A stretch of DNA of 64,000 nt from Membranipora membranacea. Taxonomy: Eukaryota > Bryozoa > Gymnolaemata > Cheilostomatida > Membraniporidae. The DNA lies in NCBI GenBank assembly GCA_914767715.1, contig OU612067.1, positions 30,542,162 through 30,606,161 on the forward strand. Reading direction: 5' to 3'. A model generated the notes under the pieces. It did no database searches. It was not told where the DNA came from and saw only the letters and a list, made by a program, of their open reading frames with translations. Of this stretch, positions 24,194 through 34,461 are shown in pieces (positions within the stretch are counted from its first letter, which is position 1; every line of letters begins with the position of its first letter). The translations under genes and the position numbers were made by a program.

Positions 24194-27100
24194 CCCAGTA
24201 TAAAGTTTCTAAATTCTCCAGTCCAATTTTAGTACTGTGCTTTCATTTTAGTCGACGCAGTTGGGTGGCTGTACAACTGTACAAAGTGTATTCCTTGAAG
24301 GGTGTGATCCTTTAATCGAGGAACAAGAGGCCCCAACTAAGGTAGCAAAATGCACAACAGTGACTAATGACACCCCAGCGGAGACTGTCGAGGTTAGGAT
24401 TAAAACTTCAGCCTGTTAAAATCTTGTAGATCATAAAACAGCAGGCATTGGCAGTTAGTCATTTTGAATGGATGCTAATTATGATATGTGCAACTGTTGT
24501 ATAGAGCTATCAGAGTCATATCCTCCCTGCTCTCTATGCTGGAATATTTCATCTTGTCATTTTTGCATTTCTCAAACACGCTTCAGTGACGTGCATAAGT
24601 TTAGGCTACCAGATTTAGGAAAATCATCAAAGTTTGGCGTAGTTTTTAAGTGTAAAGTGTGATGATAACATGCATTGGCTATATCATGACCCAATTAGTG
24701 ACTTTAAACCATACACCCTCATTTTCAACTGTAGAATCCCCAGATCCAATGGATATTCAGGTAAACCAACATCATTGTGGTTGAAAGTTTGACAAAGGAT
24801 AGGAGAAATTGTATTAGAGACAGTCTTCTGTTGATTCGGCATTGTTTTTCTCATGTGACCATGTATCACTTACCTTTCCAGATCCACTCCGTGACGAGCA
24901 CGATACCAGTCAAATCGGTGTTTGCTGAAATTTGCCAGGCAGGGAACATCGAGCAGAAAGACGCGTTGGTTCATACACCCTCATTTTCAACTGTAGAATC
25001 CCCAAATCCAATGGATATTCAGGTAAGCCAACAGAGTTGAGGTTGAAAGTTTGACAAAGAATAGGAGAAATTTTATTAGAGACAGTCTTCTGTTGATTCT
25101 GCATTGTTTTTCTCATGTGACCACATAGCAACTACTTTTCCAGATCCATTCCGTGACGAGCACGATACCAGTTAAATCAGTGTACGCTGAAATTTGTCAG
25201 ATGGGAACATTTGAGCAGAAAGATGCGTTGGTTCATACACCCTCATTTTCAACTATAGAATCCCCAAAACCAATGGATATTCAGGTGAGCCAGCATCATT
25301 GTGGTTGAAAGTTTGACAAAGGATAGGAGAAATTGTATTAGTGAGAGTCTTTTGTTGATTCTGCATTGTTTTTCTCATGTGACCATGTATCACTTACCTT
25401 TCCAGATCCACTCCGTGACGAGCACGATACCAGTCAAATCGGTGTTTGCTGAAATTTGCCAGGCAGGGAACATCGAGCAGAAAGACGCGTTGGTTCATAC
25501 ACCCTCATTTTCAACTGTAGAATCCCCAAATCCAATGGATATTCAGGTAAGCCAACAGAGTTGAGGTTGAAAGTTTGACAAAGGATAAGAGAAATTTTAT
25601 TAGAGACAGTCTTCTGTTGATTCTGCATTGTTTTTCTCATGTGACCACATAGCAACTACTTTTCCAGATCCATTCAGTGACGAGCACGATACCAGTTAAA
25701 TCAGTGTACGCTGAAATTTGTCAGATGGGAACATTTGAGCAGAAAGACGCGTTGGTTCATACACCCTCATTTTCAGCTGTAGAATCCCCAAAACCAATGG
25801 ATATTCAGGTGAGCCAGCATCATTGTGGTTGAAAGTTTGACAAAGGATAGGAGAAATTGTATTAGTGAGAGTCTTTTGTTGATTCTGCATTGTTTTTCTC
25901 ATGTGACCATGTATCACTTACATTTCCAGATCCACTCCGTGACGAGCACGATACCAGTCAAATCGGTGTTTGCTGAAATTTGCCAGGCAGGGAACATCGA
26001 GCAGAAAGACGCGTTGGTTCATACACCCTCATTTTCAACTGTAGAATCCCCAAATCCAATGGATATTCAGGTGAGCCAGCATCATTGTGGTTGGAAGTTT
26101 GACAAAGGATAGGAGAAATTGTATTAGTGAGAGTCTTTTGATGATTCTGCATTGTTTTTCTCATGTGACCATGTATCACTTACCTTTCCAGATCCACTCC
26201 GTGACGAGCACAATACCAGTCAAATCGGTGTATGCTGAAATTTGCCAGGCAGGGAGCATCGAGCAGAAAAAAGCGTTGGTTCATACACCCTCATTTTCAA
26301 CTGTAAAATCCCCAGATCCAATTGATATTCAGGTAAGCCAACAGAGTTGAGGTTGAAAGTTTGCAAATGATAAGAGAAATTTTATTAGAGACAGTCTTCT
26401 GTTGATTCTGCACTGTTTTTCTCATGTGACCACATAGCAACTACTTTTCCAGATCCATTCCGTGACGAGCACGGTACCAGTTAAATCAGTGTACGCTGAA
26501 ATTTGTCAGATGGGAACATTTGAGCAAAAGGAAGCGCTGGTTCATGCACCCTCATGTTTGACAGTCGAGTCAGCAGTACCAATAAATATCCGGGTAAGCC
26601 AACATCAGTAAGGTTGAAAGTTTGGGAAAATCTAGGAGAAATCAAAGGTACTCCTCTACTTCAAAGCTCAACAGTTAGTTACATGGAAATCATGACCTGA
26701 GTATCAACTTTGTATAGATCTGATACAGACAGAGCTGATTATTATGCCAGGCATCGTCGTTGATGCATTAACATCAGTTAAAGGGAAAGCTCAGCCTAGG
26801 GCATGCCCGCGATCAAATTATAGTGTCAGTCTTCTGTCAACTGTTTTCATCATGTGACAATGTAGCATTTACTTTTCCAGATTAATTCAGTGGCGAGCAC
26901 CACACAAATCAAGTCAAAGTATGCTGAAATATGCCAGCTGAGAAGTATAGAACAGAAGGAAGGGTTAATACATACTCCATCATGTTTGACTGTTGAATCC
27001 CCAGAACCAATGGATGTACAGGTAAGCCAACAGGGTTTAGGTTGCAGGCATGACACCACGGCCTTAATATTGACTCCTTGCCGCCCAAGTTAGGGGAGAG

Positions 27101-28065
27101 TCGGGCACAAGATGTGTGACTAGTTGTCTTCAAGTTATTTTGGTGACAACTCAACATACCAGTATGCTGCCGGTGACATCATGGTCTCAGTATGAACCAT
27201 GGTATTCGACTGGTAAGGGAGAGCGGAGCATGAGGCCAGCCAGTGATCAGGTTGTGTTAGTGTTCCATTGCTTCCATAATGATCTCCTGATGTTATGCTG
27301 ATTGTTGCCTTTGAAAAAATAATTATTTATTTATATGACTAGCCGCAAACAAACCAGGTCTATGAATTTGCTATCAAAAGACTTGCATCACATATTTCAC
27401 ATTCTATTGAAAGTTGAACAGTTCAAAAATACTTATCTAATCATCCTGTCATCAGTTTATACACTCAGCAACCTGCTCTCAAACATCATTATTAGTAATC
27501 CTGATTGCAACTTAATCACTGATTATATTGAAAGGAACGGAAAGAGAAAAATGACATTGTTAGGTTCCTGTTGCAAATTTTAAGAATATTGATATCCTAG
27601 TTTGTGTTGTTTTAGATCAGCCGAAAATCTTTACCAACATTCCTCATGAAGAAGAGATTGTTCGCCGAACTTGTCACCGCCCAGAGCCAGAAGTCCGTCA
27701 AGCGCTGCACTGCTCGTATGGCCGAATGCGAGTCAGTGCAGTGCTTGCGGACTGAAGGCATCTGGGCAAACGGGAGATTTAAAGTCGGAGAAAACATGAT
27801 CATCCTAGCCCCTCTGGCTCACAGCAGGATGGTGTATAACATCTCTAGAATCCACAGAGGCCCTCTTGTCAGGCCTAATATCGAAGCTGAAGCTGGAGGT
27901 GTTAGGACAATTACACCCGATCTTCAGGCTGATAAAAAACCACAAGTTGATAAATATGGCAATGACAACAGACTACCACAAAAAATTTCTCAGCTGCTGC
28001 ATAGGCACAGCAATGTGGTTCAGTTTTTTTCGAATTTTATGCTTGATGTCTTTTTTCGAGGCTGA
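20118..28065 (+). CDS. unrecognised protein with a tandemly amplified 47-codon exon
   Basis: Model of about 827 residues: exons 20118-20147, 20698-20774, 21072-21246, 22078-22212, 22742-22840, 23235-23297, 23669-23767, 23980-24066, 24252-24392, then eight 141-base exons (24882, 25144, 25406, 25668, 25930, 26192, 26453, 26881 as starts), then 27616-28065 with the stop. All junctions from 22 kb on are phase 0. Start MEPSQIVHVP has no signal peptide, so an intracellular product is likely. The repeated exon reads SVTSTIPVKS, then SVYAEIC, then EQKDALVHTPSFSTVESP and MDIQ. Older relatives of the core occur upstream (ESVYAEICKASAKQDD, QSVFVFSNTLCQKDD, QSVFLEGCDPLIEEQE), so the whole protein seems built of one degenerate module. 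The last exon (FKVGENMIILAPLAHSRMVY) is unique. I recognise no family and propose no function. A truncated dead copy of the module lies at about 24690-24763. Confidence 0.65.
24145..24193. repeat. (GAT)n microsatellite
   Basis: About 16 GAT units with one GAC, lying in an intron. Confidence 0.95.
24882..27021 (+). repeat. eight-copy exon array, 262-bp period
   Basis: Exon starts 24882, 25144, 25406, 25668, 25930 and 26192 are exactly 262 bases apart; the next is 261 and the last 428 because its intron carries extra sequence. Each unit is a 141-base exon plus a 121-base intron, and the introns are nearly as conserved as the exons. Two subtypes alternate: A (SVFAEICQAGNIEQKDALV) and B (SVYAEICQMGTFEQKDALV), in the order A B A B A A' B C. 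This points to a 524-base dimer duplicated after the monomers diverged. Confidence 0.9.
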
Positions 28066-28069
28066 TTTA

Positions 28070-30160
28070 GCCTAGTCCATCTTGGTGACCTTTTCTGGAA
28101 CGCTATCGTCTCCCCCTTTATTAATTATTACAAAGGAGAGATGCTCTGTACTTATTGTTTTCGTTTTCTTCACTTTCTTTTGTTTTTCCTTTCTTTTGTT
28201 TTCGAAACCACTATTCACATTCACCATAAATACATTTGGTCTGCTCTGAATGTAATCCCCTTAAAATACCAACTGACTCTTTGATTACACCATAACTACC
28301 CTAAGAAATGAAATGAAATTGTTTGCAATTTCTCAAAAGTTGCGTTGTGCAGCATAATCATCATTTGAAAAATCATACTTACAAACAAGATTGGTCTTCT
28401 TCTCCTCCTCATAATCGTTGTCATTCCTGCCACCACAAAGCAAGACAACTCATCGTATTTATTACTATTATCATAAAAAACCCACTGATATTCTAGCATG
28501 GGCTGACTGTCGGGGATGGGTTTGGGGACACACAACCCCCTCAGCCTGCCTGCATGATAGACGGCACAAAGAAACGCTAGTAGGAGCGTTAACTGGTCTG
28601 GGGAGGCAGATCAGCCAGCTCAATTAACAAGAGGTGTATCGATACAGTAAAGAATAAGACCAGATTTGAAGTACTGATAAGCTAAGGAGTTACTCTTCCT
28701 CACAAAAAGAGAAGATAATGACCTAAATTGAAAGATAGATTTCAGAAATACCTGATGTGTTAATGTATATGGGATTATAATTTGTTTACTATGTGGATGA
28801 TATCACAATTAAAACATATCATGTAATGTCGATAAGAGAAAGGAATAGACGACGCCAGCCACAACAGTTTCTTGATCCAATCATTTTCAACATGGTTACA
28901 CCATTACACCCCTGTCAATTATACTACAAGTTACAGTATAATAATCACACTGACATGTTATGTGTTGGCTGGGACAATATCTGTCATAGTTTTGCTGGAA
29001 AGAATCAGTGCATTTGTACATATTTGCTTTTCCATTTGAGTGGTATTTTTCAGGGATGATCTCACCTGCGAGATGTTTTCTTATCATGAGAAGAGGGAAG
29101 ACTGCTCATGCAAGAAAATAGGGAAATAAATTTAGGTATTAAATTATTGCAAAACCCTTAACCCACCTCATATCCAGGCTAATGTTTGTACCAAGGAAGT
29201 TAAGTTAGTCTCTTACATAATTTGTTTCACTCTTTGTCATAATAGCATGGTCATACGAAACCCAGCAACACGCTTCAGAGTTCAGACCATAATGTGGCAA
29301 AGTTTCTCATTCATACATCGTAACATAATAAGTTATGCGCTCCGCAAGTCAGTACAAAAACACCTTCCTCATGAGCTGCGAGGGTTAAATGGTTATGTAA
29401 TGACATTCATTTTGGGTGCTATAACTTCCTCTTTGCTAGTGACATAACCATGGACCATGGCATGACCAATGAGTGAATTCAATTCAATAACAATTGATTG
29501 ACCCGTTCCAACACGCAATGGCATGCCATGCCATGATTATCACGCTCACTGAGAGAGAAAGACTAAGTGTTTTCAGTTTGAGAGAGGGGATGTGATAGGT
29601 ACCACCTTTATTTTAGGCACTCAGGTAAAGATGAGAAGTAATGTGTAGTGACATTCAGCTGAAGCACATTTTATTTGCCATTGAATATCTTTAAGAGCAG
29701 GCAAGCTGACCAGCTGGTGAAAAATAAAAGTACTTTAGGTTAAATAAAGACTTTAGGGAGATAAATCACCCTTTTCTGGTTTTCTACCCTTGCACTGGGT
29801 GGCCATTTCTCGGGGTTGTCAGCGCTTGATTGGTGAGTTCATAATATTTCTCTTCTATCTCATTTGCCAATTTACCTATCACTCTGCAATATATATCTGT
29901 GATATGTGATATTGCTTGACACGCTATTGACCGTCAATTAGATTCTACCCCTACAATTGCTAATAATGATCATGTCCAACGTCAGTTTCTTGTTGCATTC
30001 AACTAGCCTTCTCATGCGACAAACAACCCACATGACAAAGCTAGCATTTGACACCAAAAAAACTTCGATCTTTCAAATTTATCTCTGTTGCAGAAGTAAT
30101 AGCAATAAGGACATAATTCTATCCTCACTGTTTTCCCTATCGAACTGGCAGAGTGGTACA
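28070..30160. other. intergenic stretch, no supported gene
   Basis: No frame has splice signals or a recognisable domain. Short palindromic words (CCATGGACCATGG near 29448-29462, GGCATGCCATGCC near 29520) are the only structure noticed. Confidence 0.5.
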
Positions 30161-30164
30161 AAAG

Positions 30165-33100
30165 ATGGGGCTGAAGTTGAGTGTCATCCATATACTTCTG
30201 TGGATGTCTGTTGCCACAAAAAGCTCTAGATCAGGTAAGTAATAGACTAGTCTGGTCCCCCCAGACTCGTACCCCCCCACCTGACAGCCCCCTAGACAAT
30301 GATAACATTGCTCTCCTAGCATGGTAGATGTTCAAACTCAAAGTGAGGTGAACTTTAGGGAAGTTAAAAGCTACACCGACCACTAAAAAAGCCTGTAAAA
30401 ATCATTGATTCTTGGTTGCAGACATGAGTTTTGAGCCGAGAGTTACTCAGTATATAGACTACTCCCCGGTCACCCTTACTGGTGATATACACAGTCCCGG
30501 ATACCCTAGTAACTTCACAACCGAAGCAACATCCACAATTCAGATACGAAACCTCCCCAACCAGAGAACCTGGGTTAACATTGTCTATCTGCCCGCATAC
30601 GCTGGAAAGGAGCCATGCAGCAGTAATGTACCATTTACGGTTGGTAACAGCACAAAAGATGTAATACTCTCTGGTGGAAGCTGTATATTTGTAAACAAAA
30701 AGAGAGAAATGAGGAGGATTATCACCACTGCGGACATCGTAATCAGACTACCCATTATAAACAACACTGAGGTTGCTTTCAAGTTGACGTACACAGGTAG
30801 GATTAATTATAATCGTGTTTCACCCCATTATTGTGTAGGTCCACTGCTCATCAGGTATGAGTACCACGCTGTAAATGGTTGAAAAAATAACTTGTAAAAA
30901 TGCAAATCTACATAATAATTATGTTGGAAGCTATGCGAAGAACCCACTGCTGCATACATTGTATATGATGTTTATATATTTCAGTCAGCGCCAACCTAAA
31001 TCCACTATCTCCTGCGGACGGAATAGAAAAGAAGATAAATGTGACAAACCAGAACGCAACTAGCTATGTAATCAGTCATGACCAGTTTAATTTCGGCACT
31101 GCATATTTACAAAACACAAACTATTCACTAACCTTAGTGACTCCTCCCACTGCGACATCTGTAGAGTTGACTTTTATCCAATTTATAATCGGCCTTGTGC
31201 GTGTCCGGGAGTGTCAGATGGAATCCAGCAGAAATAATGTCAGCAATGATCTCTTTGCTATCTACAATGGTGACTCCATTCTGTATGGTTGTGGTGGAGG
31301 GATCATGTGGGGGAGCGACACAAAGATGACCTTCAACCTGAGTTCTCCAGATAATAGCCTCAAATTCATGCTGAACTCCAGGCCTGTCTCAAATCCATGG
31401 CGTCATGGCTTTCTCATCAAGTACGAGGGTGAGTCGAGGCATGTCGAGTAACTGATATTGAAAAAGAGGGTTTGGTTTGCGGGAAAGAGTAAGCTTCATC
31501 TACACTACATTGTTCAGACTATTCAAAAGTAAACTGGTGCTCAGAAAAGTAGGATCACAAATAAACTAGACTTGGCCTATATTTAATCGGAAAATCTTGG
31601 TTGTTGTTTTTTCTTATCATTAATTTAATTAATTTTTGAGCTATTTCGGAATAATCCGAGATCCCCTTCGGTAATAAAGCCTTAGGGAATTACTTAGTAT
31701 ACTCTCAGAGAGAAAGTCTCAAAATCATACGCCATATGTTTCAGTTTTGACAGGATGTTGTGTGGAAACAACTTTTAAAAGGATTTGAGGCCGTTGTCCC
31801 AACTAGATATGGAGTGTATATTGAGTTGTGCTTTGAATTTTTGTGGCTTGATGATGGTGGAACGGCTCGATGACAGGGGTACAACCAACAGTTGATGGTC
31901 TATCCATACTATTTCATCTTATTCCGGATCCCAATAAATTGACACCTTCATACTCCATCCACCGTTTTATTCCTCCAATTTTCTAGTATCTGCCTGCGAT
32001 GATGTTGCATACTCTGCTTCAATCACCCGCCAAGGAAACACCAACTCAGACTTCACAGTGATATGTGAAGATGGTCGAGTTTTAAATCATCAGTGTGTCG
32101 GTGAAACATGGACGCCAGCAGACCCGATATGTTATCCTCCAACCACAACAATAAGCAGTCCCTCCACAGACATATCTACGTATGTCAGCACGACTCTGCA
32201 GAATAACCTCCAGACAGATGAAGACAAAACCAGAGAAAACAACCCAACCCGTATGTAGACTATATGACCTTGGGTTTTACTCAATCACTGTGCTTTGAGA
32301 CAGAATAAAAGTTTGCATACTTAAACATGGGAAGAGAATTACTTAATCAAATCTGATGAACTATTCATACACACTTGGAGTTGCCTACAGCTCGACTACT
32401 CTCAAGGGTGGGCGCTCAGTCGGCCCACCTTTATAGAAAGATTACCTCATTGTGTAATATATGAAGCTTTAATCCAACACACATAGTCTTTCATTTGGCA
32501 TGATTTCCTGCGTGCCAACTAAGTGAGTGTTTTTTTAGAACCCAAGCTTTGCTGTGTGAAACTAGAGTATACAAGTATTGCAACCATAACCTAGCTAAGA
32601 ATAGGGTATTGTTTTTTTCAGTAACACAAGGGCGGGTCCAGTTGTCAGATTTTCCAGAGGATGCTGCAAGAGTTATCTGGATTCTTATATCAGTTGTCAG
32701 CTTACTTTTAGTCCTACTTATTGTAATGATCATTATCACAGTCTGGGTTCTACGATGCAGAAGCAGGTGAGCGTGACATCATAAAACTGGAATTCAATGA
32801 CTCCTGGACTTATTAAACAATTTAAAATTGAGTAGGAAGTCCCCACACCTTTTGGGAAGGAATTTGGAAGTAGTGCCGTGCTCTAGGCATGACTAATACA
32901 CATATACCTCACACAAAGATTTTTTTTGGGGTGGTACGTCTGTATGAGTTTTCCATCAACACAATCTCTCTAAAACTAAATATGCAACATAATAACAATC
33001 TATTCTTCCTTCAGTATATGCCAGTGATGAATTACCAATGGTTTTGTTCCATCGGAATAATTATGTCACTTCCCATGGCATGTTTTATCTCTCATCATTT

Positions 33101-34156
33101 GTTTACAGAGATTCAAATACACAGATAGATAATGAAGTTTATACGAATGGTGAAAAAGAGGAGAAAGGTCCTGTATATGATACTATCCACGGTAAGTCAT
33201 CCATTTACTTATCACCACGTCTATTCTATCTTTGTAAAAATCATATTTAGCCTCATAAACATCCATTTCAATGGACATTTACCAGACACTTCTATCTTTG
33301 TAAAAGCTAATTTCATTTACCAGGTCCTAAACTGAAATGAATTTAATTCTGTTGAAAAATTGATATTCCAACATTGGGCCCTTCTTGTTTTTTAATCGGA
33401 AATAACAGTAGAAATAAGGTTAGGGCACTAGTCTTATCATGCGGCTGCTTTTTTTGTTTACTCCGAAAACAACAAAAGTAGCTGCGTGACAAAGCTTCTA
33501 TGGTACAGGTTTGACAAATCGATAGCTATACTTGAATCCAGTTGATTGCATGTCGAAATTTACTAAGTAATTTTAAGAGCATGATATAACATCGCTGTAC
33601 ACAAATGAAGTAAAAATACTTTTACTTCTTTGATGATGTGTAACATTGAGTAATACAAAACCAAATAACATCCCAGTAAAAGTTATTCCCCTCAGTTTCT
33701 TTGTTGTTTTGCTAGATTAGCAAACACAACACTTTGTTGCAAGATATTCTTGTTGCCTCCCAGAATATATGGCTCATTGCTGACAGGCCTAAGTGATTGA
33801 ACTCTAGTTTGTCTACCATAAAATCAAACATCTAATAACGTTAAATAATTATAATATTATGATACATTAGGAAAACATTCGATGAAGTTACCAATTACTG
33901 GGACAAAACAGATCATTGGTGCAATGGTTTGACCATACCAACTAATATTTTCTGTAGCTTGTGTCTCTAACACTGAACCTGCTTCCAACCAATATTGAGG
34001 TAAATTAGATTTATATTTTATTTAGATCACGACGGCCAAGCTCATATTTATACAAGTCTGGATCATCATGAGAAAGACTCAGCAGCGTATATGAACATGG
34101 CAGCTGTACAGTCAGCCGACAAGTCAGCTGTACAGTCAGCCGACAAGTCAGCTTAG
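30165..34156 (+). CDS. type I membrane receptor with CUB, CUB-like and sushi-like domains and tyrosine-motif tail
   Basis: Seven exons in consistent phase, 503 residues: 30165-30234, 30422-30796, 30985-31428, 31987-32250, 32622-32766, 33109-33191, 34026-34156. Exon 1 is a signal peptide (MGLKLSVIHILLWMSVATKS). Exon 2 is a CUB domain (LTGDIHSPGYPSNF, cysteines at EPCSSN and GGSC); exon 3 a divergent CUB-like domain (LFAIYNGDSILYGCGGG, WRHGFLIKYEG). Exon 4 has four cysteines in sushi/CCP order (SACDD, VICEDG, HQCVGETW, PICYPP) and a Thr/Ser-rich stalk. Exon 5 is a single membrane span (about 402-428) with RCRSR after it. The roughly 70-residue tail has EVYTNG, PVYDTIH, HIYTSL and AYMNM (Tyr about 444, 456, 469, 482). 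YxNx and YMNM are known docking motifs for Grb2-type and p85-type SH2 domains. AATAAA lies at 34288. Extracellular ligand unknown. It ends about 300 bases from the convergent peptidase gene. Confidence 0.8.
30248..30294. repeat. dispersed C-rich repeat, copy 1
   Basis: Reads AGTCTGG, a C run, CCAGACTC, a second C run, then CTGACAGCCCCCTAG. The first part can fold (AGTCTGG/CCAGACT). Located in intron 1 of the receptor gene; copies at 49791 and 56850. Confidence 0.7.
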
Positions 34157-34461
34157 CTTTACTACTAGGATCCACTTAACACGAACAAAAAGGACTGCTT
34201 GTCTTAGTAGAAACCGAAGAATTCAGACTGGCTTGCCACTCAAAGCTCAACCAATCAATTATCAGTAATAGCATGAATTAGAAAGAAAATAAATAATTAT
34301 AGGAATTTATTATAGAACAAGTTACACTTTTTAACCTTCAGACCAGTTATCTTTTATCTCAATTCTGAACATCCAATAGAGCAATAGAGATGGTTTTAGT
34401 TGAGGTGATGCCGGTTGCCGTTTACGAATCTATCAGCACTGAGTTATATGTATCCAGTCGA

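Noticed and set aside
24690-24763. Ninth copy of the 47-codon exon
   Set aside because: Only the last third is present with no acceptor in phase, so it is a truncated relic.
24882-26593. Regular direct repeats resembling a CRISPR array
   Set aside because: The unit is 262 bases with coding exons and splice sites; the sequence is clearly eukaryotic.
33013-33108. Receptor exon starting at the CAG before 33014
   Set aside because: In the required phase it meets TGA almost at once; the acceptor at 33108 keeps the frame.
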